Source: Candidatus Bathyarchaeota archaeon (GTDB taxonomy: Archaea > Thermoproteota > Bathyarchaeia > Bathyarchaeales > Bathycorpusculaceae). From it: 64,000 bases of DNA. Below, piece after piece: positions 44,014 to 53,067 of the stretch. The stretch is from positions 124,001 to 188,000 of the forward strand of contig JAOZHZ010000020.1 of the NCBI GenBank assembly GCA_026014615.1, written 5' to 3'. Made by a program: the position numbers and the translations under genes. Numbering within the stretch: the first letter of the stretch is position 1; every line of letters begins with the position of its first letter. The notes under the pieces are model-generated. The model saw only the letters and a program-made list of their open reading frames with translations, ran no database searches and was not told where the DNA came from.

Positions 44014-44880
44014 TTGCGGAAAAAACTAAAGCATTCACTAAGTCAAACTGGCGGAACAGAAAAGACATTTTGTGTTTACAATTCCTTTGACATTATAGGC
44101 GATTTAGCCATAACCAAACTACCTGACAACTCCTCAGCTAACGCCCAAGCAGTCGCAGAAGCCATCATGAACCGCCACAGAAACGTCAAAGCAGTTTTTG
44201 CACAGGAATCCGCAGTCGTTGGTGAATACCGTCTGCGCAGATTAACATGCCTCAAGGGCGAAAACCGAACCTGCGCGGTCCATAAGGAATCAGGATGCCT
44301 TTTCTCTGTAGATGTGGGGTCATGCTATTTTTCTCCTCGGCTGTCAGGTGAACGCCTGCGAATCGCGCAGCTGGTTCAACCCAACGAGGCGGTCATAAAC
44401 ATGTTTGCAGGCGTCGGATGCTTCAGTATACTCATCGCCAAACATGTGCCCTCAGCTAAAGTATACTCCATTGACATTAACCCAGAAGCGTTCGTTTTCA
44501 TGCAGAAAAACATCCAGGTCAACCGCGTCTACGGCAAAGTCACCCCCATACTTGGCGACGCTAAAAAAGTAATAGAAACCAGTCTTCAAGGCTGGGCTGA
44601 CCGGGTTCTGATGCCTCTGCCAGAAAAAGCCGTAGCTTACTTGCCTGCTGCCGTGGCGGCGCTCAAGCCGTCAGGAGGCTGGATTCATGTACATCTTTTT
44701 GAGCATGCCTCTAAAAACCAGAATCCTGCGGATAAGGCGAAACAGAAAGTGGCTGACGCGCTGGCTCCTTTGGGTCTGTCCTTTGACGTAACTTTTGTTC
44801 GCAAGGTGCGGAGTACTGGTCCAAACTGGTGCCAACTTGTTCTTGATGTTTTTATTCGCCGTTTTGACTCCCTCAGATGA
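44014..44880 (+). CDS. trm5: tRNA (guanine37-N1)-methyltransferase Trm5
   Basis: Methylates G37 beside the anticodon, preventing frameshifts and giving the substrate for Taw1. 288 residues from TTG 44014 with AAGGT upstream. The N-terminal part (YNSFDIIGDLAITKLPDN) and VDVGSCYFSPRLSGERLRIA precede the SAM-binding Rossmann fold: VINMFAGVGCFSILIAKH, VYSIDINPEAFVFMQKNI, LGDAKKV, and ADRVLMPLPEKAV, where most relatives have NLP. The full-length D1 domain of some Trm5 types is absent. A Taw2-like role is less likely because of this motif. Confidence 0.88.
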   Translation: MRKKLKHSLSQTGGTEKTFCVYNSFDIIGDLAITKLPDNSSANAQAVAEAIMNRHRNVKAVFAQESAVVGEYRLRRLTCLKGENRTCAVHKESGCLFSVDVGSCYFSPRLSGERLRIAQLVQPNEAVINMFAGVGCFSILIAKHVPSAKVYSIDINPEAFVFMQKNIQVNRVYGKVTPILGDAKKVIETSLQGWADRVLMPLPEKAVAYLPAAVAALKPSGGWIHVHLFEHASKNQNPADKAKQKVADALAPLGLSFDVTFVRKVRSTGPNWCQLVLDVFIRRFDSLR

Positions 44881-44960
44881 TGGATTCAAACTTTGAGAAA
44901 ACTAAGGAACGCTTGAAAATGCTTTGCTGGAAAAAAGTTTCTGGTTTGGCAGCCGTGTAA

Positions 44961-45803
44961 TTACTGTGCCTCAACTAATTGTTTTTTATTCCTTTTTTGC
45001 TTATTTTTAGTTGGGTACTCGTGTGCTTCATTCCATATTTTGTCGAAATGGCTCTGAAACATCTCTATACAGCCTGAATGGTTAGAAAACAGTTGAGTTT
45101 TTTTGATGTATTCTTCATGTGGAAACAGGCTCACTACTGCAGCTTTCTTGTCAACTATAATTAATTCTGTTTTAGGCTCTTCGCGAATGTACCTAATTTG
45201 AAAATTTGGTTCCGCGATGAAGTTAGTCAGTTCTTTTGTTACATCTATATCAATATATTCACTGACTATCCGGTATTTTACTCCTCTTTTGACGCAGCCT
45301 AATTGATATTCAGCTAAATCAATTATGGTGAGAAACACAGCTTTCCTGTTAAGTATGAAATCTATGCTCTCTTTTGCTGTCTCGCAACAATGCTTTGCTC
45401 CTCTGCGCGTTTTTTCTTTTGCCGTTTTAACAATACTGAATTCGCAGTCTCTCGCTTTGGGTGTGAAATCGTCTGCTGATGATATCCGTTTTAACTCTTC
45501 AGCCACTTCCTGCATTTCTTCGTATTCATCCTTTTTCTGGTCTATAAGCGCTGAAACTGCGTCCTTGAGTGGCACAGCACGGTAAAGGTTTGGTATACCC
45601 AAAATTTTTGTGACTAACCCCATTTTTTGAAGTTGGAGAATTGTTCGGTATGTATTCGAGCGGTCAGCGTTGGCCATTTTAGAAATTGTCAATGTTTTTT
45701 CTTTTCCTGCTCGAACTAAAACCATGTAAATTTTTGCCTGCAGTGATGTTAAGCCTATTTTTTGTAGACTTCGAGAGTATTCCTCTTCTAAGAATAGTTC
45801 CAT
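44961..45803 (-). CDS. TrmB family transcriptional regulator
   Basis: 280 residues. The N-terminal winged helix (LTSLQAKIYMVLVRAGKEKT, ISKMANADRSNTYRTILQLQ, KMGLVTKIL) is the TrmB DNA-binding domain. A coiled coil (DQKKDEYEEMQEVAEELKRI) and a TrmB-like effector domain follow. It diverges from the large PQQ-propeller surface gene, whose start is 147 bases away, and is likely to regulate it or itself. Ligand unknown, though sugars are usual for the family. Confidence 0.85.
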   Translation of the reverse strand: MELFLEEEYSRSLQKIGLTSLQAKIYMVLVRAGKEKTLTISKMANADRSNTYRTILQLQKMGLVTKILGIPNLYRAVPLKDAVSALIDQKKDEYEEMQEVAEELKRISSADDFTPKARDCEFSIVKTAKEKTRRGAKHCCETAKESIDFILNRKAVFLTIIDLAEYQLGCVKRGVKYRIVSEYIDIDVTKELTNFIAEPNFQIRYIREEPKTELIIVDKKAAVVSLFPHEEYIKKTQLFSNHSGCIEMFQSHFDKIWNEAHEYPTKNKQKRNKKQLVEAQ

Positions 45804-45949
45804 TGCTCCCTCTCTTGAACCTTGCTCGCTTTTCAGTATGCCGTTTAATATATTTCAGGATTTCTGTTGTTGTGTACGTGATACACCACTTTTTTTAAAG
45901 AGTGTGCAACGCCTCATTCTTTCTATTTCTGATAAAGGAGAAAAGCAAC

Positions 45950-48700
45950 ATGTATGAAATAATCATGAGAAAAAAAATACGACCAACAAAGACAACGATT
46001 GCTGCTATGATTCTGTTGATATCTTTTGCAATATCAATATTTGCTGCACCTTCAGCTTCTGCACATGACCCACCAATAGACATCCCAACCTACGCTTACC
46101 TTTCAATTTCACCCGACCCTGCAGGCGTTGACCAAAGTGTTTTCCTTGTTATGTGGCTGCACGGTGCTCCACCCACGGCGTATGGCATTGCAGGTGACAG
46201 ATGGCACGACTTCTACATCGAAGTAACTAAACCCGATGGGGCCGTTGAAAATCTAGGTCCATTTGTTTCTGACCCAACTGGTTCTTCATTCACAATCTAC
46301 ACACCCGACCAAATTGGCACATACACTTTCGAGTTCACTTATACTGGGCAAGTGTTGGGGTTAGTAAATCCAACAAATGGCATAGCTGTTGACCCTGCTG
46401 AACCTATGCTTGCAATGATGGGCGGATTGGTTTATGTTGGCGACAACTATCTGCCAAGCAGCACAACCGCAACTCTAACTGTGCAAACTGAAGACGCAAA
46501 AACCCCTGAAAATTATCCGCTTCCAACTGAATACTGGAACCGCCCAATTGAAGGACAGAACACAAATTGGGCAAGCATAACATCTAACTGGCTTCAAGGT
46601 GCGCAACTCGGCGCTGGCGGATTTGGCGGTGGTGATCTCTGGCAGAAGAACGGTGTCGCACCAGATACGGCTCACGTGATGTGGACTATGCCCATAGAGT
46701 TCGGAGGTATAGTCGGCGGAAGCAACGAAATCTCTGGCGTTGGCTACTACTCAGGCGGCGCATACGAAGGCAGATTCCAAAGTGCAATTATCATGAATGG
46801 GCGGCTCTACTTCAATTTGCCTCTTGGGCATGAGGGAGGAAACGGTGGATACGTTTGCGTTGACTTGCGTACAGGAGAGGAAGTGTGGTATCTTGATGAT
46901 CTTGGAACACGAACCAACCCCACTCCGACAAAAGGACAACTTTACGACTATGAATCTATGAACCAACATGGTGTTGTCGGCGGCATCTTGTGGCAGGTCT
47001 CAGGTGGCGGTGGCTACTTTGGAATGGCCGCCTCAGAAAGCTGGGTAGCATATGACGCATTCACTGGACAATGGCTATATAACTTGACAAGCGTTGGTTC
47101 AGGCACAGAAGTTTACATGCCTGACGGCGAAATAGTGCGATACCAACTTGACGCCATGGGCGGTTGGTTAGCTCTGTGGAACAGCACCGCAGAACAACAA
47201 GGGCTACATGGTGCATTAGGCACAGGCACCGACGCATACCAATGGAGACCTAATGGAAAATCCGTTAACATGAGCCAAGCCTACACATGGAACGTGACAA
47301 TCCCTGCTTTACCAGGAAATGGAATGCCAAGTATCTATCAAGTTATCTCTGGCGACGTAATCCTTGGTACAAGTAGTGCAGTAACTAGTTTCGGAACCAG
47401 CTTCACCCCTGATCCCTACACGGTTTGGGCGCTGAGCGACGACCCTGAATCCCGTGGAGAGCTACTGTGGATAAGGAGCTACCCAGCGCCAGAGGGCAAT
47501 ATTACAAGAAAGATGGGTCCTGTGGACATCGTCAACCGTGTATGGACAATGTATGACACTGAAACTATGCAGTGGTTAGGCTACGGTCTTGACAACGGTG
47601 ACCCTCTGTGGGGTCCAACAGAAACAGAAGTGCGTGACTTCGGCTACTATGGCAGTGGTATGGGCGCAGGTCAAGTGGGATTTGCTGCATACGGAAACAT
47701 TTACACGCAAGGCTACGGTGGAGAAATCTTTTGCTATGACACCTTAACTGGTGATTTGGTCTGGAAATACAACAACACCCAAAGCGGCGCAGAAACACCC
47801 TGGGGACTTTACCCGACATTTATAGCTGCAATCGGCGACGGAAAAGTCTACGTCTTTAGCAACGAACACTCACCAAACTACCCGTTATACAAAGACGAAC
47901 AAGTACGGTGCATTGATGCATACACTGGCGAGGAAATTTGGACAGTAATGGGCTGGGCTGGTCAAACTGGCGGTCCAGGATCATCAACAGCTGTCCTTGC
48001 AGACGGTTTTTTAGCGTACTACAACTACTATGACAACCAAGTCTACTGCATCGGCAAAGGTCCAAGCGCTACCACAGTGACAGTCGGACCCAAGGTTTCA
48101 ACAAGCGGTAGTAGTGTATTAATCGAAGGCACAGTAGTCGACACCGCCCCAGGCTCAAACCAAGACGAACAGGCAAAACGGTTCCCGAATGGTGTTCCTG
48201 CTGTTTCTGATGATTGTATGAGTGCGTGGATGGAGTATGTGTATATGCAGAAGCCCAAGCCTGTTGACGTGACAGGTGTGCAGGTTCATTTGACGGCTAT
48301 TGATCCGAATGGTAACTTCCAAGACATAGGTTACGTAACTACTGACGAGCTAGGCAACTATGTAGTTGATTGGACACCGCCCGTTCCCGGAACCTACAAA
48401 GTAACTGCTGCCTTTGAGGGCTCGGGTTCCTACTACAGTAGCGAGGCAGGCACTTACTTTGTGGTTTCAGAAGCAGCCGCAGTTGAACCAGTACCGCAAG
48501 TGTCGCAGACACCAGCCGAAACAGTAGCACCAACAGATTCTACGTTGACTCCAATTCAGTCTGTTTCGCCTTCGCCTAGTGAGGCTCCTCAGCCTTCTAC
48601 CAGTGCAGGCACGCCAATGTTGACCTACATTGCCATAGGCGCAGTAGTCATAGTTATCGTCGCAGCCGCAGCCGTGCTAGTGTTGAGGAAGCATAAGTAG
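45950..48700 (+). CDS. Secreted PQQ-like beta-propeller surface protein
   Basis: 916 residues from ATG 45950, nine bases after AAAGGAG; the GTG at 45902 is not needed. A signal peptide (TTIAAMILLISFAISIFAAP then SASA) is followed by a beta-sandwich region, then propeller blades with YVCVDLRTGEEVWYLDD, WVAYDAFTGQWLYNL, IFCYDTLTGDLVWKYNN and VRCIDAYTGEEIWTVMG. An Ig-like domain (VDWTPPVPGTYKVTAAFEGS), a Pro/Thr/Ser stalk and one membrane helix (YIAIGAVVIVIVAAAAVLVL) before RKHK close the protein. It is probably a cell-surface structural or binding protein; PQQ itself need not be bound. Confidence 0.8.
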   Translation: MYEIIMRKKIRPTKTTIAAMILLISFAISIFAAPSASAHDPPIDIPTYAYLSISPDPAGVDQSVFLVMWLHGAPPTAYGIAGDRWHDFYIEVTKPDGAVENLGPFVSDPTGSSFTIYTPDQIGTYTFEFTYTGQVLGLVNPTNGIAVDPAEPMLAMMGGLVYVGDNYLPSSTTATLTVQTEDAKTPENYPLPTEYWNRPIEGQNTNWASITSNWLQGAQLGAGGFGGGDLWQKNGVAPDTAHVMWTMPIEFGGIVGGSNEISGVGYYSGGAYEGRFQSAIIMNGRLYFNLPLGHEGGNGGYVCVDLRTGEEVWYLDDLGTRTNPTPTKGQLYDYESMNQHGVVGGILWQVSGGGGYFGMAASESWVAYDAFTGQWLYNLTSVGSGTEVYMPDGEIVRYQLDAMGGWLALWNSTAEQQGLHGALGTGTDAYQWRPNGKSVNMSQAYTWNVTIPALPGNGMPSIYQVISGDVILGTSSAVTSFGTSFTPDPYTVWALSDDPESRGELLWIRSYPAPEGNITRKMGPVDIVNRVWTMYDTETMQWLGYGLDNGDPLWGPTETEVRDFGYYGSGMGAGQVGFAAYGNIYTQGYGGEIFCYDTLTGDLVWKYNNTQSGAETPWGLYPTFIAAIGDGKVYVFSNEHSPNYPLYKDEQVRCIDAYTGEEIWTVMGWAGQTGGPGSSTAVLADGFLAYYNYYDNQVYCIGKGPSATTVTVGPKVSTSGSSVLIEGTVVDTAPGSNQDEQAKRFPNGVPAVSDDCMSAWMEYVYMQKPKPVDVTGVQVHLTAIDPNGNFQDIGYVTTDELGNYVVDWTPPVPGTYKVTAAFEGSGSYYSSEAGTYFVVSEAAAVEPVPQVSQTPAETVAPTDSTLTPIQSVSPSPSEAPQPSTSAGTPMLTYIAIGAVVIVIVAAAAVLVLRKHK

Positions 48701-48716
48701 GCAGTTGAAAAAATCA

Positions 48717-48737
48717 ACTTTCTCTTCCTTTTTTTGT
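48717..48737 (+). terminator. Pyrimidine-rich terminator after the propeller gene
   Basis: CTTTCTCTTCCTTTTTTTG follows the stop at 48700 by about 17 bases. Confidence 0.4.
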
Positions 48738-48761
48738 TGAGGAAGAGTATCGGAAAAAAGC

Positions 48762-48843
48762 GGGGCTGAGAGGGCTCTGGAAATGACATTCCAACTTGCT
48801 CGTTGGTTTTTCATTTCTTCTCTCCTATTTGCGTCCAGAGCCC
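48762..48843 (+). ncRNA. Possible structured RNA with a perfect 10-bp stem
   Basis: GGGCTCTGGA (48772-48781) pairs with TCCAGAGCCC (48834-48843) without mismatch. The enclosed 52 bases hold a second hairpin CCAAC-TTGCTC-GTTGG (48791-48806). The preceding GGGGCT (48762-48767) could compete for AGCCCC, as in a switch. It lies in the gene-poor spacer 48701-49200. I cannot place it in a known RNA family; SRP RNA and RNase P signatures are missing. Confidence 0.35.
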
Positions 48844-49200
48844 CGGCGAACCCACCTTTTCCCTAGTCAGAGTTCAGCTTCCGCCGTGCCCTTATGTGAG
48901 GAGTCATTTTTTCCGTGCTGATTAGTTAACCAAAGCGATTATTTCTAAGGCTTTTGAACACGTGGGACAGGACACACGCAACGGGCACTTTGCATCTGTT
49001 TGTAGCCGCCTGCACGACCCAAACAACCCAGAAAATAAATCCCAACCCAAAACACAAAGCTCCAGAAGTTGTTGGGCATCGCAACCAGACGGCAACAGCA
49101 TAGAACAAGAAACCGAAACATGGCAAAAGCCAAAAAGCGGTCCAATAACAAATTTCAAATATCACCCCTTTTATCTCTTCCAAGAAAAAGGTGCATATTA

Positions 49201-50265
49201 ATGAGTGATTCATATTTCCAAAAGAAGCTTCAGCCCATCCATGTTAAGCCTAAAACCGTTAACGAACTTTTGACGGAGATGGCAAAAACCGCCTACCAAG
49301 GCAGAAAATTGGGCGAAGCCGTTGACGTATGGGAAAAGATGGTTAAAGACGAAAACCTCACCATCGTCATGGGTTACGCTGGCAGCATGGGTACGGCAGG
49401 ACAGTGGACCATTGTCAACTGGCTCATCGAAAACCGCTTCATCGACGTCCTCGTAAGCACAGGCGCAAACGTTTCAGAGGACATCGTGGTCGCTATGGGA
49501 TTCGGCTACTATCAAGGCAGCCACATGGTTAACGACCAAGAACTCCTGGAAGCAGACGTAAACCGCTACTACGACGTTTTCGGCAAAGAAACCGACTACC
49601 GCAAAATGGAAGAACTCATCACAGACTTCGTTATGACCCTAAAAACCGACTACCCTTACAGTAGCCACGAATTCTTCTACCTGCTCGGAAAGTTCCTAAG
49701 CGAGAAGAAAATCCCAGCCATAGCAGCCAAAGCATACGAAAACGGTGTTCCCATTTTCAGCCCCGCGTTTCTAGACAGCGCCTACGGCGAGACCATCCTC
49801 ATGGCAAAAAACAGCGGTCACCCAATCATAGTGGACTCAGCCAAAGAATTTGAACAATTCGTCAAAATAGGCACCAAAACCAAAGACGTAGCCGTAGTCT
49901 ACATCGGCGGCGGAGTCCCCAAAGACTTAACCCAACTCATAGCCATTTCGGTTTCGCCTATGACAAAAGACCAAGGTGTGGAAGGCAGAAAAGGTGGTCT
50001 ACGTAAAAGCTTGCAGGAATACTACTACCCGCACAAGTACGCCATACAAATTACGACTGACGCTCCACAGTGGGGCGGCTTAAGCGGCTGCACGCTGGAG
50101 GAAGCCATAAGCTGGGGCAAAATCAACAACGAGGACAACACCCGCGCCGTCTGCTACAGCGACGCCACCATCGCACTACCACTGGTGGCCCACGCGCTAT
50201 GCGAACGAGTACCGACAAAACGGAGTGGACCCGACTTTAGCTGGCTATTCCAAGGCGTCCAATAA
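49201..50265 (+). CDS. Deoxyhypusine synthase-like protein, paralogue 1
   Basis: 354 residues from ATG 49201; the frame extends to 49069 but that part is low-complexity. NAD-binding and active-site features of the DHS fold: VMGYAGSMGTAGQWTIVNWL, DVLVSTGANVSEDIV, VVYIGGGVPKDL, QITTDAPQWGGLSGCTLEEA then ISWGKIN with the catalytic-type Lys. The PQWGGLSGCTLEEA wording is that of the bacterial-type DHS-like branch, while true eIF5A-modifying enzymes read EWDGS-SGARP. It may make homospermidine or act on another amine. The eIF5A-specific enzyme is more likely the gene at 50929. Confidence 0.8.
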   Translation: MSDSYFQKKLQPIHVKPKTVNELLTEMAKTAYQGRKLGEAVDVWEKMVKDENLTIVMGYAGSMGTAGQWTIVNWLIENRFIDVLVSTGANVSEDIVVAMGFGYYQGSHMVNDQELLEADVNRYYDVFGKETDYRKMEELITDFVMTLKTDYPYSSHEFFYLLGKFLSEKKIPAIAAKAYENGVPIFSPAFLDSAYGETILMAKNSGHPIIVDSAKEFEQFVKIGTKTKDVAVVYIGGGVPKDLTQLIAISVSPMTKDQGVEGRKGGLRKSLQEYYYPHKYAIQITTDAPQWGGLSGCTLEEAISWGKINNEDNTRAVCYSDATIALPLVAHALCERVPTKRSGPDFSWLFQGVQ

Positions 50266-50288
50266 CGTCTCTTTCTTTTTAAGTTTGA

Positions 50289-50852
50289 TTATGTTGCCAA
50301 AAACCTACGTTCCAGTCGCCTTAACCATGCAGGCGTTTTTCGAAGTGCATACACAAGCGTTGCAAGCAAAGCCACTTCAAATACAATTCCCAGTGGCGCA
50401 ATCAACAACATCAGCACCGGAACGCCGCCCTGAGTGAGCATAGAAAACACCAAACCTGACGATACTGCAATAACGATTGAAGCAGCAACTATGCCTATAA
50501 TCAGGAATAATTTCACTGTTGGCTCAAGACTATTTCTTTGTGCCCGCGCAGTAATTCTGAGGTATTTCTCATCGTCTGCTGTGACTTCAGAGGTCAACTG
50601 TTGCAGTTGGTTGCCAGCTTTTTTACCCAAAGACGTCAGAACATACCGGCGGACTTGATTCTTTTCTATCAAACCCGATAGCTGTTCAAGATGGTAGTTC
50701 ATTTTACCCGTTGAAAGACCCAACTCAGTGATTAACTCTGTATAGAGGGTTCCTTCAGGGTTTGCTTCCAAAATCGTTATTATGGTACGTCTCATGGGAT
50801 GGGAAAGTGCTTGGAACACTACTGTTTCAATTTCATCGTTGCGTTTTGTCAA
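50289..50852 (-). CDS. ArsR-like winged-helix protein with two C-terminal membrane helices
   Basis: 187 residues. Residues 10-90 form a winged helix (ALSHPMRRTIITILEANPEG, LGLSTGKMNYHLEQLSGLIE). After a short linker two hydrophobic helices follow (VKLFLIIGIVAASIVIAVSS and VLMLLIAPLGIVFEVALLAT), then a basic tail. A membrane-bound repressor-type architecture, common in archaea and mostly uncharacterised. It stands between the two DHS paralogues, on the same strand as the second. Confidence 0.75.
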   Translation of the reverse strand: MTKRNDEIETVVFQALSHPMRRTIITILEANPEGTLYTELITELGLSTGKMNYHLEQLSGLIEKNQVRRYVLTSLGKKAGNQLQQLTSEVTADDEKYLRITARAQRNSLEPTVKLFLIIGIVAASIVIAVSSGLVFSMLTQGGVPVLMLLIAPLGIVFEVALLATLVYALRKTPAWLRRLERRFLAT

Positions 50853-50928
50853 CCTTAACCCCGTTTGTTTAGAGGGCGGTTTGTGTTTAAATCAGTTTTC
50901 GACAAGAATTGTTTGACAACTATTCCTG

Positions 50929-51903
50929 TCAAGGTTTAAGTTTGTTTTTGCCCAACCGGCTTAACAGTGCACTTGTCATCACTGGCAACACAATCGTGAT
51001 GTCACCTTCAATCATTACACGTTTAGCTCTCTCACTGATTTTACCCCAAGAAACCGCCTCCCGAGGTCGCGCACCGCTCAGGCTTCCGTCCCACTCAACT
51101 GCGGTGCTCACGTAAACCACATAATCCAAGCCGTCTTTGAACTGGTTCCACCATATGGTGTGGTGTTTGCTGATGCCTCCGCCGAGGATTAAAGCGCCGC
51201 TCTTCTTAGCATCAAAAATTATGTTGCTTAGTTCACCTTCATCTTTTAACAGGTTGATTTTGAAGTCTTGGTGGTCTTGACTGAAGAACCAAAGCTGGTA
51301 GCCAACGGCGCCGTCAGTAATTCCCGGCACGAAGACGGGTATGTTGTTTTTGGCTGCCCAGTACAAAATTGAAGTTTCGTCACAGCAGCGTAAACCGATT
51401 TCACGCGAGAGCTCAGCGGTTGAGAGTTCTCGTTTGCCTTCTTTATAGAGGTCATTTAGCATAGCTTGAATTTTTTGTTCTAAAATTATGCCGTAGCTGT
51501 CGTTAGGTACAAGTACGTTGCCGAGACGGTTTACTTCTTCACGGTGAAGTTTAGAGTCACTCATCATAAAGTTACCCTTATAATATTCTTTCCAGCAGCG
51601 CGCCACGTCATGGTCAAGTGTGCCACAAGTGGTGATTATTATGTCGACCAGTTTTTTTTTAACCAGCTCTTTGATGACGCCTCGGGTGCCCGTTGCAATA
51701 ATGTCAGCGGGAAACGAGAGAAAATTAACACAGCCCTTCGCCTTAATCATATCTTCTAAAATGTTCACGCCTGTAGCAAGTTTGCCCGCCGTGAATCCCC
51801 ACGCTTGTTCCATCTGGTTGACAAGCTCGTCTACGCTCATGTCCTTGGTTAATTGGTAATCTTTTACGGCTTCTTTCAAGTTTCTGGACTCCTTTACTAC
51901 CAT
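50929..51903 (-). CDS. dys: Deoxyhypusine synthase, paralogue 2
   Basis: Transfers the aminobutyl group of spermidine to a lysine of aIF5A, first step to hypusine. 324 residues with MEQAWGFTAGKLATGVNILE, VNFLSFPADIIATGTRGVIK, DIIITTCGTLDHDVAR, ALILGGGISKHHTIWWNQFK, VYVSTAVEWDGSLSGARPRE then AVSWGKIS with the active-site lysine. All positions expected of canonical archaeal and eukaryotic DHS are present. The start is ATG 51903. An AT-rich promoter (TTTATCTTTACTC on the minus strand) lies about 20 bases upstream. Confidence 0.93.
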   Translation of the reverse strand: MVVKESRNLKEAVKDYQLTKDMSVDELVNQMEQAWGFTAGKLATGVNILEDMIKAKGCVNFLSFPADIIATGTRGVIKELVKKKLVDIIITTCGTLDHDVARCWKEYYKGNFMMSDSKLHREEVNRLGNVLVPNDSYGIILEQKIQAMLNDLYKEGKRELSTAELSREIGLRCCDETSILYWAAKNNIPVFVPGITDGAVGYQLWFFSQDHQDFKINLLKDEGELSNIIFDAKKSGALILGGGISKHHTIWWNQFKDGLDYVVYVSTAVEWDGSLSGARPREAVSWGKISERAKRVMIEGDITIVLPVMTSALLSRLGKNKLKP

Positions 51904-52463
51904 TAATGGAATATTTGAGTAAAGATAAATACATGTCGAAAAAGGAGAAAAGGGAGATCGTAACGAGCTTGTTATTCCGTAAGGTATAGTCTACCGTGCA
52001 AGTTTTTCGTTGAAGTTGGAAAAATTGTATTTTTCAACAAAACATGCTATTTTGGGCAACTAAGTGTTCTCCACCACTCATGTGGCGCCAGATATTTAAT
52101 TGGTCGAATATCGCGAAGGATATTTAAGGTTGCCTATCTGCTTTTAGAGACCCTGGCATAGAAAAAGAATCATACGTTATCGAACCACTTCTATGTACTG
52201 CGTTTTCTGGGTCACATTGTGCTGCAATATTTCCGACTGATTGCGCTTTTACCCTATAAAAAGGGGGCAGTTAATAAGTGAATTTACAATTTTGGCTCAA
52301 TATGGTGAATAGTTCTGATATTTCTATGAGGATTAATTCAGTAATGTGGATGTTGCTAGAAAGAGTGAACTTGGTTGGATTTAATTTGTGTATTTTTAGA
52401 CTATTTTGACTGCAAACAATTTAACTATAAAGCTAATAAACATAACTTTTGCGTGGAAGCGTC
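51904..52463. other. Gene-free spacer of 560 bases
   Basis: AT-rich. It holds the promoter of the DHS gene at its left end and no convincing open frame, tRNA or repeat. TATTTAAT and TATTTAAG words near 52093 and 52129 could be promoter boxes for a small transcript, but nothing more can be supported. Confidence 0.5.
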
Positions 52464-52736
52464 ATGTTAAGGCGCGAAGCAATTCAACTTTTCCAAGAGA
52501 TTTGCAAGTGTATACCCGAGCAGTCTATGCTTCGAAGCGTATTTCTAAAGCCACACACCAGAGAAGCCGACTCCACGGGCGAAAACTTTGAACTGTGGAT
52601 AAACGTTGCTCTTGACGAAACCAGCCTCAAATATGTAAAACAAATCGTGAAAAACCATAAACTGTCCATTGGCGAAACCAGCGGCTCCCTTGTTATCTAT
52701 AAACCTGAAGCAAGAAGACTGGTGGTTCTTGCGTAG
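52464..52736 (+). CDS. Hypothetical protein, 90 aa
   Basis: ATG 52464 opens MLRREAIQLFQEICKCIPEQ and ends SGSLVIYKPEARRLVVLA. The sequence alternates helix and strand (ENFELWINVALDETSLKYVK, QIVKNHKLSIGETSGSLVIY) like a compact alpha-beta domain. No family recognised and no neighbour that helps. Confidence 0.5.
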   Translation: MLRREAIQLFQEICKCIPEQSMLRSVFLKPHTREADSTGENFELWINVALDETSLKYVKQIVKNHKLSIGETSGSLVIYKPEARRLVVLA

Positions 52737-53067
52737 CATTTTGAGCGTTGATTCTTACCTTAAGGGTATCTATGCAGGTCGAAAATATAGTGGAACTATG
52801 TGTCTTGTTTTCGCAATTAAGGTAGACTAAGGTTGCATTTAGATGCTTCCAAAGTGGAGATTATGAGGTTGCTTTGAGCTTGATGCTGACTCATTGCGGG
52901 CTATTCTAAAAATTCCTACGCCTTTAACCTTCAAGATTGGCGAGAATGATTTGCCTAAAGAAGTTGCAGAGAAACTAGGAATCAAACCCTTGATGTCTCT
53001 TTTTTTGCATCATGTTAATAAGTTGCCAAAACTAAACTGTAAAATGCACGTTGTTAAGTGATAGCGA
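52737..53067 (+). other. Spacer with possible gene remnant
   Basis: The frame reading GCFELDADSLRAILKIPTPL then TFKIGENDLPKEVAEKLGIK, near 52870-52995, looks like protein but is preceded by a stop and has no start; its tail degenerates before a TGA near 53061. I take it as the trace of a lost gene. Confidence 0.25.

Noticed and set aside
45902-45949. GTG start for the propeller protein
   Set aside because: ATG 45950 has a strong AAAGGAG site at correct spacing and gives a normal signal peptide.
48762-48843. SRP RNA, RNase P RNA or TPP riboswitch
   Set aside because: The conserved sequence blocks of these RNAs are absent; only a CTGAGA word recalls the TPP motif and its 3' half is missing.
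49069-49200. N-terminal extension of the DHS-like gene
   Set aside because: The added 44 residues are polar and low-complexity, and ATG 49201 begins the family-typical N terminus.
48922-49213. Three overlapping minus-strand frames with hydrophobic segments, one ending in a CPLRVSCPTC zinc-knuckle-like tail
   Set aside because: No single frame gives a coherent protein; the T-rich strand makes hydrophobic residues in every frame. It might be a frameshifted zinc-ribbon membrane protein, but I cannot support it.
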